Under the pieces are notes generated by a model. The model was not told the origin of the DNA. It made no database searches and saw only the letters and a list, made by a program, of their open reading frames with translations. From NCBI GenBank assembly GCA_020073305.1, contig JAIQFK010000031.1:1-64000 (forward strand): DNA of 64,000 bases, in the 5' to 3' direction. Origin of the DNA: Terriglobia bacterium. GTDB lineage: Bacteria > Acidobacteriota > Terriglobia > Bryobacterales > Bryobacteraceae. The translations under genes and the position numbers were made by a program. Shown here in pieces: positions 1-7,892 of the stretch; the first letter of the stretch is position 1, and each line of letters starts with the position of its first letter.

Positions 1-184
1 CTTCCACCGCTTTGACCTCCTCGACGAAGGCATCCAGATCCAAACGGCCGACAAAGCTCCAGATGCTGCGAGCGGGGTGCTCTTCGCCGATGAGTCCCTC
101 AATGTCTACCGGCAGCAGGACGCTCTGGGCACGATCGATCTCCTCGAAACGGAGTGCCTCGCTTGCATGTTGGTTGGTGTCCAC
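1..184 (-). mobile_element. Transposase, N-terminal part (IS1182-like), cut by window edge
   Basis: Reading the minus strand from a GTG at 184 gives about 61 codons that run off the window start. An in-frame TAA lies only three codons upstream, so the GTG is the most distal possible start. The peptide contains the run VLLPVDIEGLIGEEHPA followed by IWSFVGRLDLDAF, which matches the DUF772-type N-terminus of IS1182-like transposases, where an LLP..L...I...H.AR...F line is usual. No clear Shine-Dalgarno sequence is visible. The catalytic DDE part lies outside the window, so whether the element is intact cannot be said. An 18-base sequence that recurs at 19058 lies just upstream of it. Confidence 0.6.
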
Positions 185-245
185 AAATCGAGTTTACGGA
201 TTCACCGAATATTTTCAAGTGAGCGCCTCGATTTTTTCACAGCTT

Positions 246-263
246 CCAGTCCCCATTTTTCAA
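246..263. repeat. 18-bp repeat CCAGTCCCCATTTTTCAA, copy 1
   Basis: The 18 bases are identical, in the same orientation, to 19058-19075. This copy lies between the start of the partial transposase and the end of the downstream minus-strand gene. An exact 18-base repeat in two intergenic gaps of a GC-rich genome is unlikely to be chance. It may be part of a dispersed REP-like or insertion-sequence end; that is inference. Confidence 0.6.
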
Positions 264-268
264 CAAGA

Positions 269-1597
269 CTATAGGCCTGCCTTAGTGGATTCCTTCTTCT
301 CCCGGAACACATCCACCGGGTCGCTGTTAGCATCCACCGCTACGTCGAACCAGCCGATCATCATCTCCTCCCAGGTCTGGTCGCCCCAGCGCACCTCGGC
401 CTTGGGGTCGGGATTGTAACGGTTGTTCGGTGAGTTGTCGAAGTGCGCCGTGCAATCGATACGGGTGCCCTTGGGCAGCGTGATCGGCTCGGACAGATAG
501 TAGAAGAGCTGCCAGTTGAAGTCGTATTTCGGTACGCTCAGCAGCACCTGCGTTTCGCCGGTCGGATAGACGGCGCGGTATTCGAAATCCTTACCGCGAT
601 AGTGCATGTGCGGCATCAAGTCGACCAGGCGCGCGGACTGTTGCAGGGTGATGCTGGAGACGACTTTAAATGCGGGGTCGCCCGGAGGGATCACGAATTT
701 CGAGTTGGTCGCGTTTGAGGTAAAGACGCGCTCTTTCGGCGCCTCCTTGGCATAAATCACGCCGATACGGCTGCGGTCCGTGCCCGCGTTGCCGGTCGCC
801 GTGTAGTGCATCTGAAACACGAAATCAGATCCGGCTTTAACGAGCTTGGCTTGAGTGGACGGAAGCGTCATAGGCACCAGGCCGGGCGCGAAGCCGATCA
901 GCAGTTCCGGAGTTGCGGCGCTGTCGTCCTGCTCCTCGTCATTGTTCTTCTTTTTCTTCTCGTCGTCCTTTTTCGCCGGAGGGACGAACGGCACGCCAGG
1001 CTTCGCCTCGCTCAACCATTTGGATCCGGGCGGGCGAACGAACGCGATGATGTGATGCACCAGCTTGCGGTTGCCGGGACGCGCTTCCGCCGCCTGCACC
1101 CACGTGTCTTTGGTGAATCCCGAGGGGATCACGATGTACTGATACTCGATCGTCCCCGCGGCGGGCACGTCGAAGTCGTGCGGCATTTCGAAGACCTGAT
1201 CGGGCTTGCCGATGCTCCAGCCATCCACCCATGCCACCGGCTTGGGAGCGTCCTTGGAATCTCCTTCACGCGCGCCCCCGTCCACCCAGGAAACGACCGT
1301 GTCAATCTCGTCCTTCGCCAGTGAGCGGTCGTTTTCGAACTTGCCGTAGTGCGGATCAGCGAACCATGGCGGCATCTTCCGGGTGAGCACCGCTTCACGA
1401 ATGGCCTTTGCCCACGGTCTTACTTCGCTATAGGTGAGAAACGACATGGGCGCCACTTCGCCGGGACGATGGCAGGTCTGGCACCGTTTCTGCATGATGG
1501 GCAGAACGTCTTTGGTAAAAGTGGTTTGAGAAGGAGCACTGGCGGCGTAGGAGAGCACCGCGGCGCATGCCCCGACAAGCACCGGACGCAGGAACAT
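269..1597 (-). CDS. Secreted cytochrome c / copper type II monooxygenase-like protein
   Basis: The 442-residue product starts at ATG 1597, which has GGAGG about eight bases upstream; a TTG at 1621 is possible but overlaps the preceding stop. Residues 1-20 form a signal peptide. A haem-binding CQTCH lies at 39-43, in a small cytochrome-like N-terminal domain. The rest resembles the copper-dependent ascorbate monooxygenase fold (PHM/DBH type), with His pairs at 181-182 (HHI), MHY at 263-265 and HMH at 330-332 as likely copper ligands. Proteins of this layout are common in Acidobacteria and Planctomycetes and are often misnamed thiol-disulfide isomerases. Residues 207-228 are a highly charged Lys/Asp/Glu linker. 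The substrate is unknown; periplasmic location is inferred from the signal peptide. Confidence 0.75.
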   Translation of the reverse strand: MFLRPVLVGACAAVLSYAASAPSQTTFTKDVLPIMQKRCQTCHRPGEVAPMSFLTYSEVRPWAKAIREAVLTRKMPPWFADPHYGKFENDRSLAKDEIDTVVSWVDGGAREGDSKDAPKPVAWVDGWSIGKPDQVFEMPHDFDVPAAGTIEYQYIVIPSGFTKDTWVQAAEARPGNRKLVHHIIAFVRPPGSKWLSEAKPGVPFVPPAKKDDEKKKKNNDEEQDDSAATPELLIGFAPGLVPMTLPSTQAKLVKAGSDFVFQMHYTATGNAGTDRSRIGVIYAKEAPKERVFTSNATNSKFVIPPGDPAFKVVSSITLQQSARLVDLMPHMHYRGKDFEYRAVYPTGETQVLLSVPKYDFNWQLFYYLSEPITLPKGTRIDCTAHFDNSPNNRYNPDPKAEVRWGDQTWEEMMIGWFDVAVDANSDPVDVFREKKESTKAGL

Positions 1598-1617
1598 CAA
1601 AACACCTCCGACTCTGG

Positions 1618-2283
1618 TCAAGTATATATGGTCAGGTGCCTCGTAAACCAGTCCCGCGCCAGCCTGGCTACCTCTTCCAGGGTCCCCGGCTCCTCGAAAA
1701 GATGGGTGGCGCCGGGAACGATGTCGAGGCGTCTTTCGGCTTGCAAATGGTCCAGCGCTTCGCGGTTCATGCCAATGACCGGGTAGTCCAGGCCGCCCAC
1801 GATGAGCAAAGTGGGGGCATGGACACGCTCCAACACGGGCAGGGCCAGATCGGGTCGTCCACCGCGTGAGACCACGGCGCCCACGGTTTCCGGACGTTCC
1901 GCGGCGGCAACCAGGGCTGCGCCAGCCCCCGTACTGGCGCCGAACAGGCCAATCCGCAGACGCGATGTCACCGGATATCGAGCCAGCCAGTCAATCGCGC
2001 CGACCAACCGCCCCGCCAAAAAGGTGATGTCGAACCGCAACCGCGCCGTGAGCGCGTCCTCGCGTTCCTCGGTGATGGTCAGCAGATCCATCAGGAGCGT
2101 GGCCAAGCCGCCTTCCCGCAGCGCCTGAGCCACGTAGCGGTTCCGCGGACTGTGCCGGCTGCTGCCGCTGCCGTGCGCGAAAAGAACGATGCCTGCCGCA
2201 GTTTCCGGCACGCACAAGCTGCCCTCCAGCTCGGCGGAGCCGGCAGCCATCCGAACTAGCCGTTCCTCGGCAACGGTTTTCAT
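1618..2283 (-). CDS. Dienelactone hydrolase-like alpha/beta hydrolase
   Basis: The 221-residue product (start ATG 2283) is a single-domain cytoplasmic alpha/beta hydrolase. An oxyanion-type HGSGSS follows the first strand, the nucleophile elbow is GASTG, the acid is probably in GGLDYPV and the catalytic His in GATHLF. It lies 13 bases downstream of a phosphoribosyltransferase gene. These two families are frequent neighbours and are sometimes fused into one protein, which supports joint function, although the reaction is not established. A longer open frame extends upstream into the neighbour, but it loses similarity before the chosen Met. Confidence 0.85.
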   Translation of the reverse strand: MKTVAEERLVRMAAGSAELEGSLCVPETAAGIVLFAHGSGSSRHSPRNRYVAQALREGGLATLLMDLLTITEEREDALTARLRFDITFLAGRLVGAIDWLARYPVTSRLRIGLFGASTGAGAALVAAAERPETVGAVVSRGGRPDLALPVLERVHAPTLLIVGGLDYPVIGMNREALDHLQAERRLDIVPGATHLFEEPGTLEEVARLARDWFTRHLTIYT

Positions 2284-2296
2284 GGTTTCCGGTCTG

Positions 2297-2962
2297 CTAG
2301 GCCGTCGGGGCAGGATCTCTGGCGGCGCGATCGAGCCATTCGCGAATCTCGTTGTCCGGAGTTTGCGAAAAATCTTCGTACCAGAATCCCACCGAGAAGA
2401 AGGGCTCGGGCGTGTAACAGCAGACGACTTCGTCCACCTCGCCGGAGAGTTCGCGGAAAGTTTGCACGGCGGCGACCGGCACGGCAACCATGATGCGTTT
2501 GGGCCCCTGCAGGCGCAGAGCGGCGACTGCCGCCCGCATGCTGGACCCGGTCGCCAGACCATCGTCCACCAGGATGACGGTGTTGCCCTTCACGTCCGGC
2601 TGAGGGCGCGTCCCGCGGTACAGGCGGTTGCGGCGCGCGAGTTCCTCCGCTTCCTTGGCGGCAACGGAATCGATGACTTGCGGCTCGATATGCAACAAGC
2701 GTACGACCTCGTCATTGACTACCCGGACTCCGCCCATGGCGATGGCGCCCATTGCCAGTTCTTCCTGGCCGGGCGCGCCCAACTTGCGGACGAGGAAAAC
2801 ATCGAGCGGAACACGTAAGGCCTTGGCGACTTCGTAGCCTACTGGCACGCCTCCTCGGGGAAGCGCGAGAACGATCACATCGGTTCGATCGGCGTAAGCT
2901 GCAAGCTTTCTGGAAAGGCACTGACCGGCTTCAGTACGGTCTCGGAATGGGAGGTCTTCCAT
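2297..2962 (-). CDS. Phosphoribosyltransferase-domain protein
   Basis: The 221-residue protein has the type I phosphoribosyltransferase signature VILVDDGLATG, the PRPP-binding loop with its two acidic residues. An upstream PRGGVPVG loop and the VRKLGAPG motif are typical of the stand-alone family found beside dienelactone hydrolases. It starts at ATG 2962 and is the first gene of a minus-strand pair with the hydrolase. The substrate base is unknown; some relatives are annotated as erythromycin-resistance-type proteins without firm evidence. The 164-base gap on the other side is a divergent promoter region shared with the PLP enzyme at 3127. Confidence 0.85.
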   Translation of the reverse strand: MEDLPFRDRTEAGQCLSRKLAAYADRTDVIVLALPRGGVPVGYEVAKALRVPLDVFLVRKLGAPGQEELAMGAIAMGGVRVVNDEVVRLLHIEPQVIDSVAAKEAEELARRNRLYRGTRPQPDVKGNTVILVDDGLATGSSMRAAVAALRLQGPKRIMVAVPVAAVQTFRELSGEVDEVVCCYTPEPFFSVGFWYEDFSQTPDNEIREWLDRAARDPAPTA

Positions 2963-3070
2963 GGCTGGATCCGGCCGGCCTTTGCCTGCCGTCCTCCTCT
3001 GCTCTTCATTGTGCGGCTAGCCGGCGCCGCTTGCAAGGGTACGCGGGGACGGATCCCTGATGTCCGCAAC

Positions 3071-3100
3071 TTGAGGCCGGCCTCCATACAGGCGTATACT
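3071..3100 (+). promoter_or_regulatory. Candidate sigma-70 promoter with overlapping palindrome
   Basis: TTGAGG (3071-3076) and TATACT (3095-3100) are separated by 18 bases and lie 26 bases before the ATG of the PLP enzyme. The perfect 12-base palindrome GAGGCCGGCCTC (3073-3084) overlaps the -35 box, a usual operator position. No regulator is identified. Confidence 0.4.
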
Positions 3101-3126
3101 TCTCGAAACGCCAAAGGAGGCTCGAC

Positions 3127-4353
3127 ATGACTTCGCGAAGACGTTTTTTGACGGCGAGCGCCGCCGGGGCATTCCTGGCTCGGGGCGCTGGTGCAGCCAA
3201 GACCGAACTGAACTCTGAAGTGGAGGCGCGCATCGCCCGCCGCGACTTCCACGGCCTCACCAAGGAGGATCTGCCCACACCCGCTCTGATCCTGGATGAG
3301 GCGTTATTCGAGAAGAACCTCAACACGATGGCGGAGCACAACAAAACGACGGGCATCAAGCTGCGCGCGCACGTCAAGATCCACAAGTGTCCCGAGATCA
3401 GCAAGCGGCAGCTCGCGCTGGGCGCGAACGGGGTCTGCTGTGCGACCACCGCCGAGTGCGAACTTATGATCAGCGCGGGCATTCATAGCGTGCTGCACAC
3501 CTGCCAGCCGGCGGGACGCAACCAGGTGGCCCGCACGGTGGCGCTGGCGCGCCGCGACCCGACGTTCACCGGCGTGCTGGACGACCCCATCACGGCGGAT
3601 GCTCTCGAAGAGGCGCTGGCTGCGGCTCACGCCAAGATGAACGTCGTCGTCGACGTCTATGCCGGCCTCAACCGGCAGGGCTGCCAGCCTGGCGAAACCG
3701 CGCTGCGCCTGGCGCAGAAGGTTGACCAGTCGAAACACATGAAGCTGGCAGGCATCATGGGATACTCGGGTGGCGCTTCCCACACCCACGGTTGGGAAGC
3801 TCGCAAGAAGCGGTCTACAGATGATGTCGCCGCCATGCTCGACACCGTCGAGCTTTGCCGCAAATCCGGCCTGCGTGTCGAGATCATCACCGGCGGCAGC
3901 ACCGGAACCTACAACATCGATACCGAGAACCACCTCACCGAGCTTCAGGCCGGCTCCTATATCTTCATGGACACGCTTTACCGCAATATCGGCGGCAAGA
4001 ACGACGAACATGTCTACAGCGATTTCGAACCCGCTCTCAGCGTGATGACCACCGTCATCAGCAAGACGCGCCCGAACCAGTGCGCCGTCGATTATGGCAA
4101 CAAGGCCTTGCTCCGCACAACCGACGAGGTTAAAGGCCGTCCCGGCGTGCGCATCGAAAGCGGCGGCGCTGAGTACGGCATGCTGCTTTGGAACGACGGA
4201 GACCGCGACATCAAGCTCGCGGAGCGCGTCGAGATCTATCCGTCGAATCTCGACACCAGTACCAACGTCTACGACCGCTATTACGTAGCACGCGGCGAAT
4301 CCATCGTTGACGTGTGGCCGATCATGGGCCGTTCCGGAGCGGCGCAGCGATAA
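3127..4353 (+). CDS. Tat-exported D-threonine aldolase/D-serine dehydratase-like PLP enzyme (DSD1 family)
   Basis: The 408-residue protein begins with SRRRFLTASAAGAFLA, a twin-arginine signal, so it probably folds in the cytoplasm and is exported. The mature part is an alanine-racemase-type TIM barrel followed by the D-serine dehydratase-like C-terminal domain. The strand DLPTPALILDEALFEKN and the AHVKIHK motif, with Lys84 as probable PLP lysine, are typical. The start is secure: AAAGGAGG lies seven bases before the ATG. Family members cleave D-threonine or D-3-hydroxyaspartate, or dehydrate D-serine; the exact substrate cannot be told. Export is a notable trait of this subgroup. Confidence 0.85.
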   Translation: MTSRRRFLTASAAGAFLARGAGAAKTELNSEVEARIARRDFHGLTKEDLPTPALILDEALFEKNLNTMAEHNKTTGIKLRAHVKIHKCPEISKRQLALGANGVCCATTAECELMISAGIHSVLHTCQPAGRNQVARTVALARRDPTFTGVLDDPITADALEEALAAAHAKMNVVVDVYAGLNRQGCQPGETALRLAQKVDQSKHMKLAGIMGYSGGASHTHGWEARKKRSTDDVAAMLDTVELCRKSGLRVEIITGGSTGTYNIDTENHLTELQAGSYIFMDTLYRNIGGKNDEHVYSDFEPALSVMTTVISKTRPNQCAVDYGNKALLRTTDEVKGRPGVRIESGGAEYGMLLWNDGDRDIKLAERVEIYPSNLDTSTNVYDRYYVARGESIVDVWPIMGRSGAAQR

Positions 4354-4363
4354 GACCTCCGCT

Positions 4364-5038
4364 TCAAAACCAGAAACTGACCAGGAATTCAACCTGGTTC
4401 GGGAAGCGCAAGAGACCGCCGGGGCCGCCGCCAACCCAGCGCGTGTAGCGGATTTCGGGTGACAGACGAAAACGGCCCTCGCCGAATTCCACGCCGGTGG
4501 CTGCTGTCAATCCAGGATAGAACCGCTTCTTAAGTTCGGAAGGATCGGTGGTGTCGATTGGGGCGGCGGAACTGGTTCCTTCGGCCAAAGAGCCGGCTGT
4601 CTGCTGGCCGCGCCCGCGCACTGGACCCACATATCGGAGCGCGGCACCGCCCGCCAGGTACGGCCGTAGCGCACGCCCAAAGCGGTACTTCGCCGTAAGT
4701 GGGAAATCCCACGAGTCCCCCTTCACGTCAATCGCGGACTTCTGAAAGCTGCCACTGGCTGAATCGAAGAGGTTTACGATTCCGACGTAACCCATGCGAT
4801 GAAACATGGCGTCGAGTTCGAGACTCACTGGGTTCGTGAGCTGCCACTCAACGCCCGCGCCAACTGTGTAGCGCCGGGTTGCGGCGGAGTATTCTTCTCC
4901 GCCATGCAGGCCCCCACTTGAGCCGGTCTCAAAATACTCGGTGATGGGAACGCCGGCTTTCACTCCGATGCGCAGGCCTTGTGGGCATGCGGGTATGACA
5001 GACACGATGATCAGAAGCGCTGGTGCAAGCAGCTTCAC
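4364..5038 (-). CDS. Small outer-membrane beta-barrel protein
   Basis: The product is 224 residues if started at GTG 5038, where a signal peptide (KLLAPALLIIVSVIPACPQ) begins; no strong Shine-Dalgarno sequence supports this, and a GTG further upstream remains possible. After the signal the chain alternates polar and hydrophobic residues (VEWQLTNPVSLELDAMFHRM, FPLTAKYRFG, PYLAGGAALRYV) and ends in VSFWF, with a C-terminal aromatic as in outer-membrane barrels. It resembles OmpW/outer-membrane beta-barrel domain proteins (PF13505 type). The function is unknown. It converges with the PLP enzyme gene. Confidence 0.7.
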   Translation of the reverse strand: MKLLAPALLIIVSVIPACPQGLRIGVKAGVPITEYFETGSSGGLHGGEEYSAATRRYTVGAGVEWQLTNPVSLELDAMFHRMGYVGIVNLFDSASGSFQKSAIDVKGDSWDFPLTAKYRFGRALRPYLAGGAALRYVGPVRGRGQQTAGSLAEGTSSAAPIDTTDPSELKKRFYPGLTAATGVEFGEGRFRLSPEIRYTRWVGGGPGGLLRFPNQVEFLVSFWF

Positions 5039-5177
5039 AGTTCTAATAGTGTGCACGTCTGTTACCAGCGCAAGCCCAATTTGGATCCCTTGATCTATGG
5101 GGGGTGGACTTCCGATCCGCTGTGGCAAGTCGATACGGCACTGTGTCGAACAACCACCACTTAATAGATGCACATTA

Positions 5178-5207
5178 TTGACCGCTGTTTGCGCTTGCTC
5201 GTATCCT
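5178..5207 (+). promoter_or_regulatory. Candidate sigma-70 promoter for the AhpD-like pair
   Basis: TTGACC (5178-5183) and TATCCT (5202-5207) are separated by 18 bases and lie 33 bases before the ATG of the first AhpD-like gene. The -35 box matches consensus at 5 of 6 bases and the -10 at 4 of 6. This is a pattern match only. Confidence 0.35.
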
Positions 5208-5240
5208 TCTTGAATCGCTCTTTGGGGGAGGATCGAGACC

Positions 5241-5819
5241 ATGCCGCACATTCGACTGTCTGAAGGGCTGCCGGGCATTCGAGGGCTATTCGCATTCCGG
5301 CCGGAAACTGCAAAACCGCTATGCGAACTCGCTAAGGTCCTGTTGCACACGCCGGGCACACTGTCGCTCGCTGAGCGCGAGTTGATCGCTACCTACGTCT
5401 CTTCTCAGAACGATTGCCATTACTGCCAGAACGCGCATGGGGCGATCGCCGCATGTCATCTTGAGGGCAACGAAAACATCGTCTTCGACGTAAAGCGAGA
5501 TTTCGAGCACGCGAACATATCGGAGAAGCTCAAGAGCCTGCTGGCGATTGCCGGAAAAGTGCAGCGCGGCGGCAAGAACGTGCAGCCTGAAGACGTGAAG
5601 CGCGCGCGGCGGCATGGCGCCACCGACCAGGAAATTCACGACACCGTGCTGATCGCCGCGGCCTTTTGCATGTACAACCGCTATGTGGACGGCCTGGCGA
5701 CCTGGGCGCCGCCGGATCCTTCGTCTTACCGCGAGCGCGCCGCCAAAGTGGCGCGGGACGGCTACCTGGTTATCCCCGCGGACCTGCAAGCCGCTCAGGC
5801 GGGGCGATCACAACCATGA
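5241..5819 (+). CDS. AhpD-like carboxymuconolactone decarboxylase-family protein (CxxC form)
   Basis: The 192-residue protein carries the AhpD/peroxidase-related signature: Glu47, then twelve residues on Cys59-His-Tyr-Cys62, then His66. This reproduces the E118/C130/C133/H137 spacing known for mycobacterial AhpD, where the relay activates the second cysteine. The likely role is a thiol-based peroxide or disulfide reductase of the cytoplasm. A GGGGGAGG Shine-Dalgarno sequence precedes the ATG. Its stop overlaps the start of the next gene (ATGA), a related AhpD-like protein in which the second cysteine codon is TGA. The two are therefore a duplicated, co-translated pair. Confidence 0.85.
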   Translation: MPHIRLSEGLPGIRGLFAFRPETAKPLCELAKVLLHTPGTLSLAERELIATYVSSQNDCHYCQNAHGAIAACHLEGNENIVFDVKRDFEHANISEKLKSLLAIAGKVQRGGKNVQPEDVKRARRHGATDQEIHDTVLIAAAFCMYNRYVDGLATWAPPDPSSYRERAAKVARDGYLVIPADLQAAQAGRSQP

Positions 5820-6412
5820 AGCCCATATTTCTGCCGGAAGTCGAAAGCAATCCGCAGCCGTCTCCCACGACCGATCTCATCCGCGTGGCGCAGTCAGCGG
5901 GGACCGAATACCCGCAGATCTGGCACCTGTTTGCCTACCGCCCGCAGGCGACAACAAACCTTGGCGCATTCACGCAGGAGATCATGCGCGGTGAGTGTCC
6001 GCTCAGTCCCGGGATCCGCGAGCTGATCGCCGCCTTCACTTCGTACGGGAACGATTGTCCGTTTTGAACGAAGTACCACGCCGCAGTTGCGGCGAACCTG
6101 CTGGGCAGCGAAGAGCTGGTATGGAGCGTGCTTCGGGACCTGGAAAACTCCGCGCTCCCTGAAAAGGAGAAAGCGCTATTCCGCTTCGTCGCCAAGGTCA
6201 ATCATCAGGCCTCGAAAATCACGGCCGACGACATGGCGCCGCTCCACGCCGCGGGATGGACGGATGAATCCATCTACTACGCCATGACGGTATGCGCGCT
6301 CTTCAACTTCTACAACCGGTGGATCGACGCCGCAGGCGTGCACGCGATGTCTGAAGAGGCTCACCGGCAGTTCGGCGCGCGCACCGCACAACACGGCTAC
6401 ATCCGGAAGTAA
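5816..6412 (+). CDS. Probable AhpD-like selenoprotein (C-P-F-U), TGA at codon 84
   Basis: The frame opens at ATG 5816 and is interrupted by one TGA at 6065-6067. It continues in the same frame to 6412 with clear family similarity on both sides, giving 198 residues if the TGA is read. Around it stand Glu69, Asn-Asp, Cys81-Pro-Phe-TGA84 and Thr-Lys-Tyr-His88. Glu, the first Cys and His have exactly the spacing of the upstream paralogue, so the TGA falls on the second, reactive cysteine of CxxC. A perfect GC hairpin follows at the distance expected of a bacterial SECIS element. AhpD-like selenoproteins with CxxU are known. The alternative is a nonsense mutation or a sequencing error; no selA/B/C/D gene is in this window. 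Confidence 0.75.
6065..6094 (+). promoter_or_regulatory. TGA codon plus SECIS-like hairpin
   Basis: TGA occupies 6065-6067. Eleven bases later CGCCGC (6079-6084), loop AGTT (6085-6088) and GCGGCG (6089-6094) form a perfect six-pair stem. The loop begins 20 bases from the U of UGA and has G as its second base. Known bacterial SECIS elements have the loop about 16-37 bases from UGA with a G in the first two loop positions, so the fit is good. A GC-rich genome makes short hairpins common, so the hairpin alone would not be convincing. Confidence 0.6.
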
Positions 6413-6487
6413 GGATTCGGCTCAACTCCGCGCGCCACCCGTGCTTCGATGGGCCGGGTTCCATTTCCAGTTAGAATGGGCGCAGGA

Positions 6488-7840
6488 ATGGAGCAATACG
6501 CCCTCGAGTTCGCGCCCGAGCGCCGTGTCTACACGGTAGGTGAGCTGAACGCGGCCATCCGCGGAATTCTGGACCGCGAGTTTCAAGACGTCTGGGTGGC
6601 GGGGGAGATCTCCGGCGCGAAGCTGGCCGCGAGCGGCCATTATTACTTCACCCTCAAGGAGCGCGATGCGCAGTTGCGGTGCGTCTGTTTTCGGTCCACG
6701 CACCGCTATCTCAAATTCAAACCTCAGGACGGTATCGCGGTGTTGGCGCGCGGCCGGATCGATGTTTTTGAAGCTCGCGGCGAGTATCAACTGCTGGTCG
6801 AATTTCTCGAACCGCAAGGGCACGGGGCGCTTCAGTTCGCGTTCGAGCAGCTCAAGAAGAAACTCGCCTCCGAAGGCTTGTTCGATGCCGCGCGCAAAAG
6901 GCCTTTGCCGCGCTTTCCGCGGCGCATCGGCATTGTCACCTCGCCGCGCGGCGCTGTGATTTCCGACATGTTGCAAATTCTGGAGCGCCGTTTTCCGGGT
7001 CTGCACGTCCGCGTGTTTCCGGCGTTGGTGCAGGGCGAGGGCGCGGTGGAAGAGGTTTGCCAAGGCCTCGAATTTTTCAGCCGGTCGTCGTGGCCGGAAC
7101 TGGTCATTGTGGCCCGGGGCGGCGGTTCGCTCGAGGACCTGTGGACCTTTAACGAGGAGCGGGTAGCGCGCGCCATTGCCGCGTGCCCGGTTCCTGTCGT
7201 GTCCGCCATCGGTCACGAAACCGATGTAACCATCGCGGATTTTGTCGCCGATCTGCGGGCGCCCACGCCTTCCGCCGCCGCCGAGCTGGTGGTGTCGACC
7301 CGCGAGGAATTACTGGCCCGCATTGAGACATTCCGCCGCCATCTGATGCAGGCCGCGCGGTATCGCCTGGCGATGGCCAGCCGCCAGCTCAACCAGCAGG
7401 GTATTCAGCGGACCCTGTCTGTTTTTCAGCGCTCCGTCGGCAGGAGGATGCAGCGGGTCGACGAGCAGGGATACCGGCTGAGAGAACACATGCGGTCGGC
7501 GATTGAAGCCGGCCATCGCGCCCACCGCTTACTCGACTCCCGGCTGCGGGACTACGATCCCCGTCCGCGCTTTGCCCGCCACCGGCGGCGGCTGGAGTCG
7601 GCGCAGGCATCCATCTCCCAGGCCGTCCGGCTCGATCTCGCGCACCGCGCCAGCCGTGCTCAGGCCCTGGCGGCGAAGCTGTCGCAGTTAAGCCCGCTCC
7701 GCATTCTCGACCGCGGCTATGCCATCGTCACCAACGACTCCGGCGAAATCCTCAAGACCAGCCGGCAGGCGCCCGTAGATTCACCCATACACGTCCGGTT
7801 GGCGCAGGGGAGCCTCGATGCGAAGGTTACCGGGAACTAA
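6488..7840 (+). CDS. xseA: Exodeoxyribonuclease VII large subunit
   Basis: The product is about 450 residues, the normal size. An N-terminal OB-fold (VYTVGELNAAIRGIL, DVWVAGEISG, HYYFTLKE) is followed by the catalytic domain with IGIVTSPRGAVISD, VIVARGGGSLEDLW, SAIGHETDVTIADFVAD and AELVV, then a long coiled-coil segment and the closing LRILDRGYAIV motif. It degrades single-stranded DNA with the small subunit XseB, in repair. xseB is not next to it. The start is uncertain: ATG 6488 is chosen because homology begins there, but ATG 6476 is in frame and neither has a good Shine-Dalgarno sequence. Confidence 0.93.
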   Translation: MEQYALEFAPERRVYTVGELNAAIRGILDREFQDVWVAGEISGAKLAASGHYYFTLKERDAQLRCVCFRSTHRYLKFKPQDGIAVLARGRIDVFEARGEYQLLVEFLEPQGHGALQFAFEQLKKKLASEGLFDAARKRPLPRFPRRIGIVTSPRGAVISDMLQILERRFPGLHVRVFPALVQGEGAVEEVCQGLEFFSRSSWPELVIVARGGGSLEDLWTFNEERVARAIAACPVPVVSAIGHETDVTIADFVADLRAPTPSAAAELVVSTREELLARIETFRRHLMQAARYRLAMASRQLNQQGIQRTLSVFQRSVGRRMQRVDEQGYRLREHMRSAIEAGHRAHRLLDSRLRDYDPRPRFARHRRRLESAQASISQAVRLDLAHRASRAQALAAKLSQLSPLRILDRGYAIVTNDSGEILKTSRQAPVDSPIHVRLAQGSLDAKVTGN

Positions 7841-7892
7841 CAGATCGGCGGCATGTCTCGCGGTGCACCCTGCTAGAATGTGAGGGAACGGA

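Noticed and set aside
6065-6067. TGA as an ordinary nonsense mutation making two pseudogene fragments
   Set aside because: Possible, but the TGA sits exactly on a catalytic cysteine, the rest of the frame is undamaged and a SECIS-like hairpin follows. Kept as the main alternative rather than the call.
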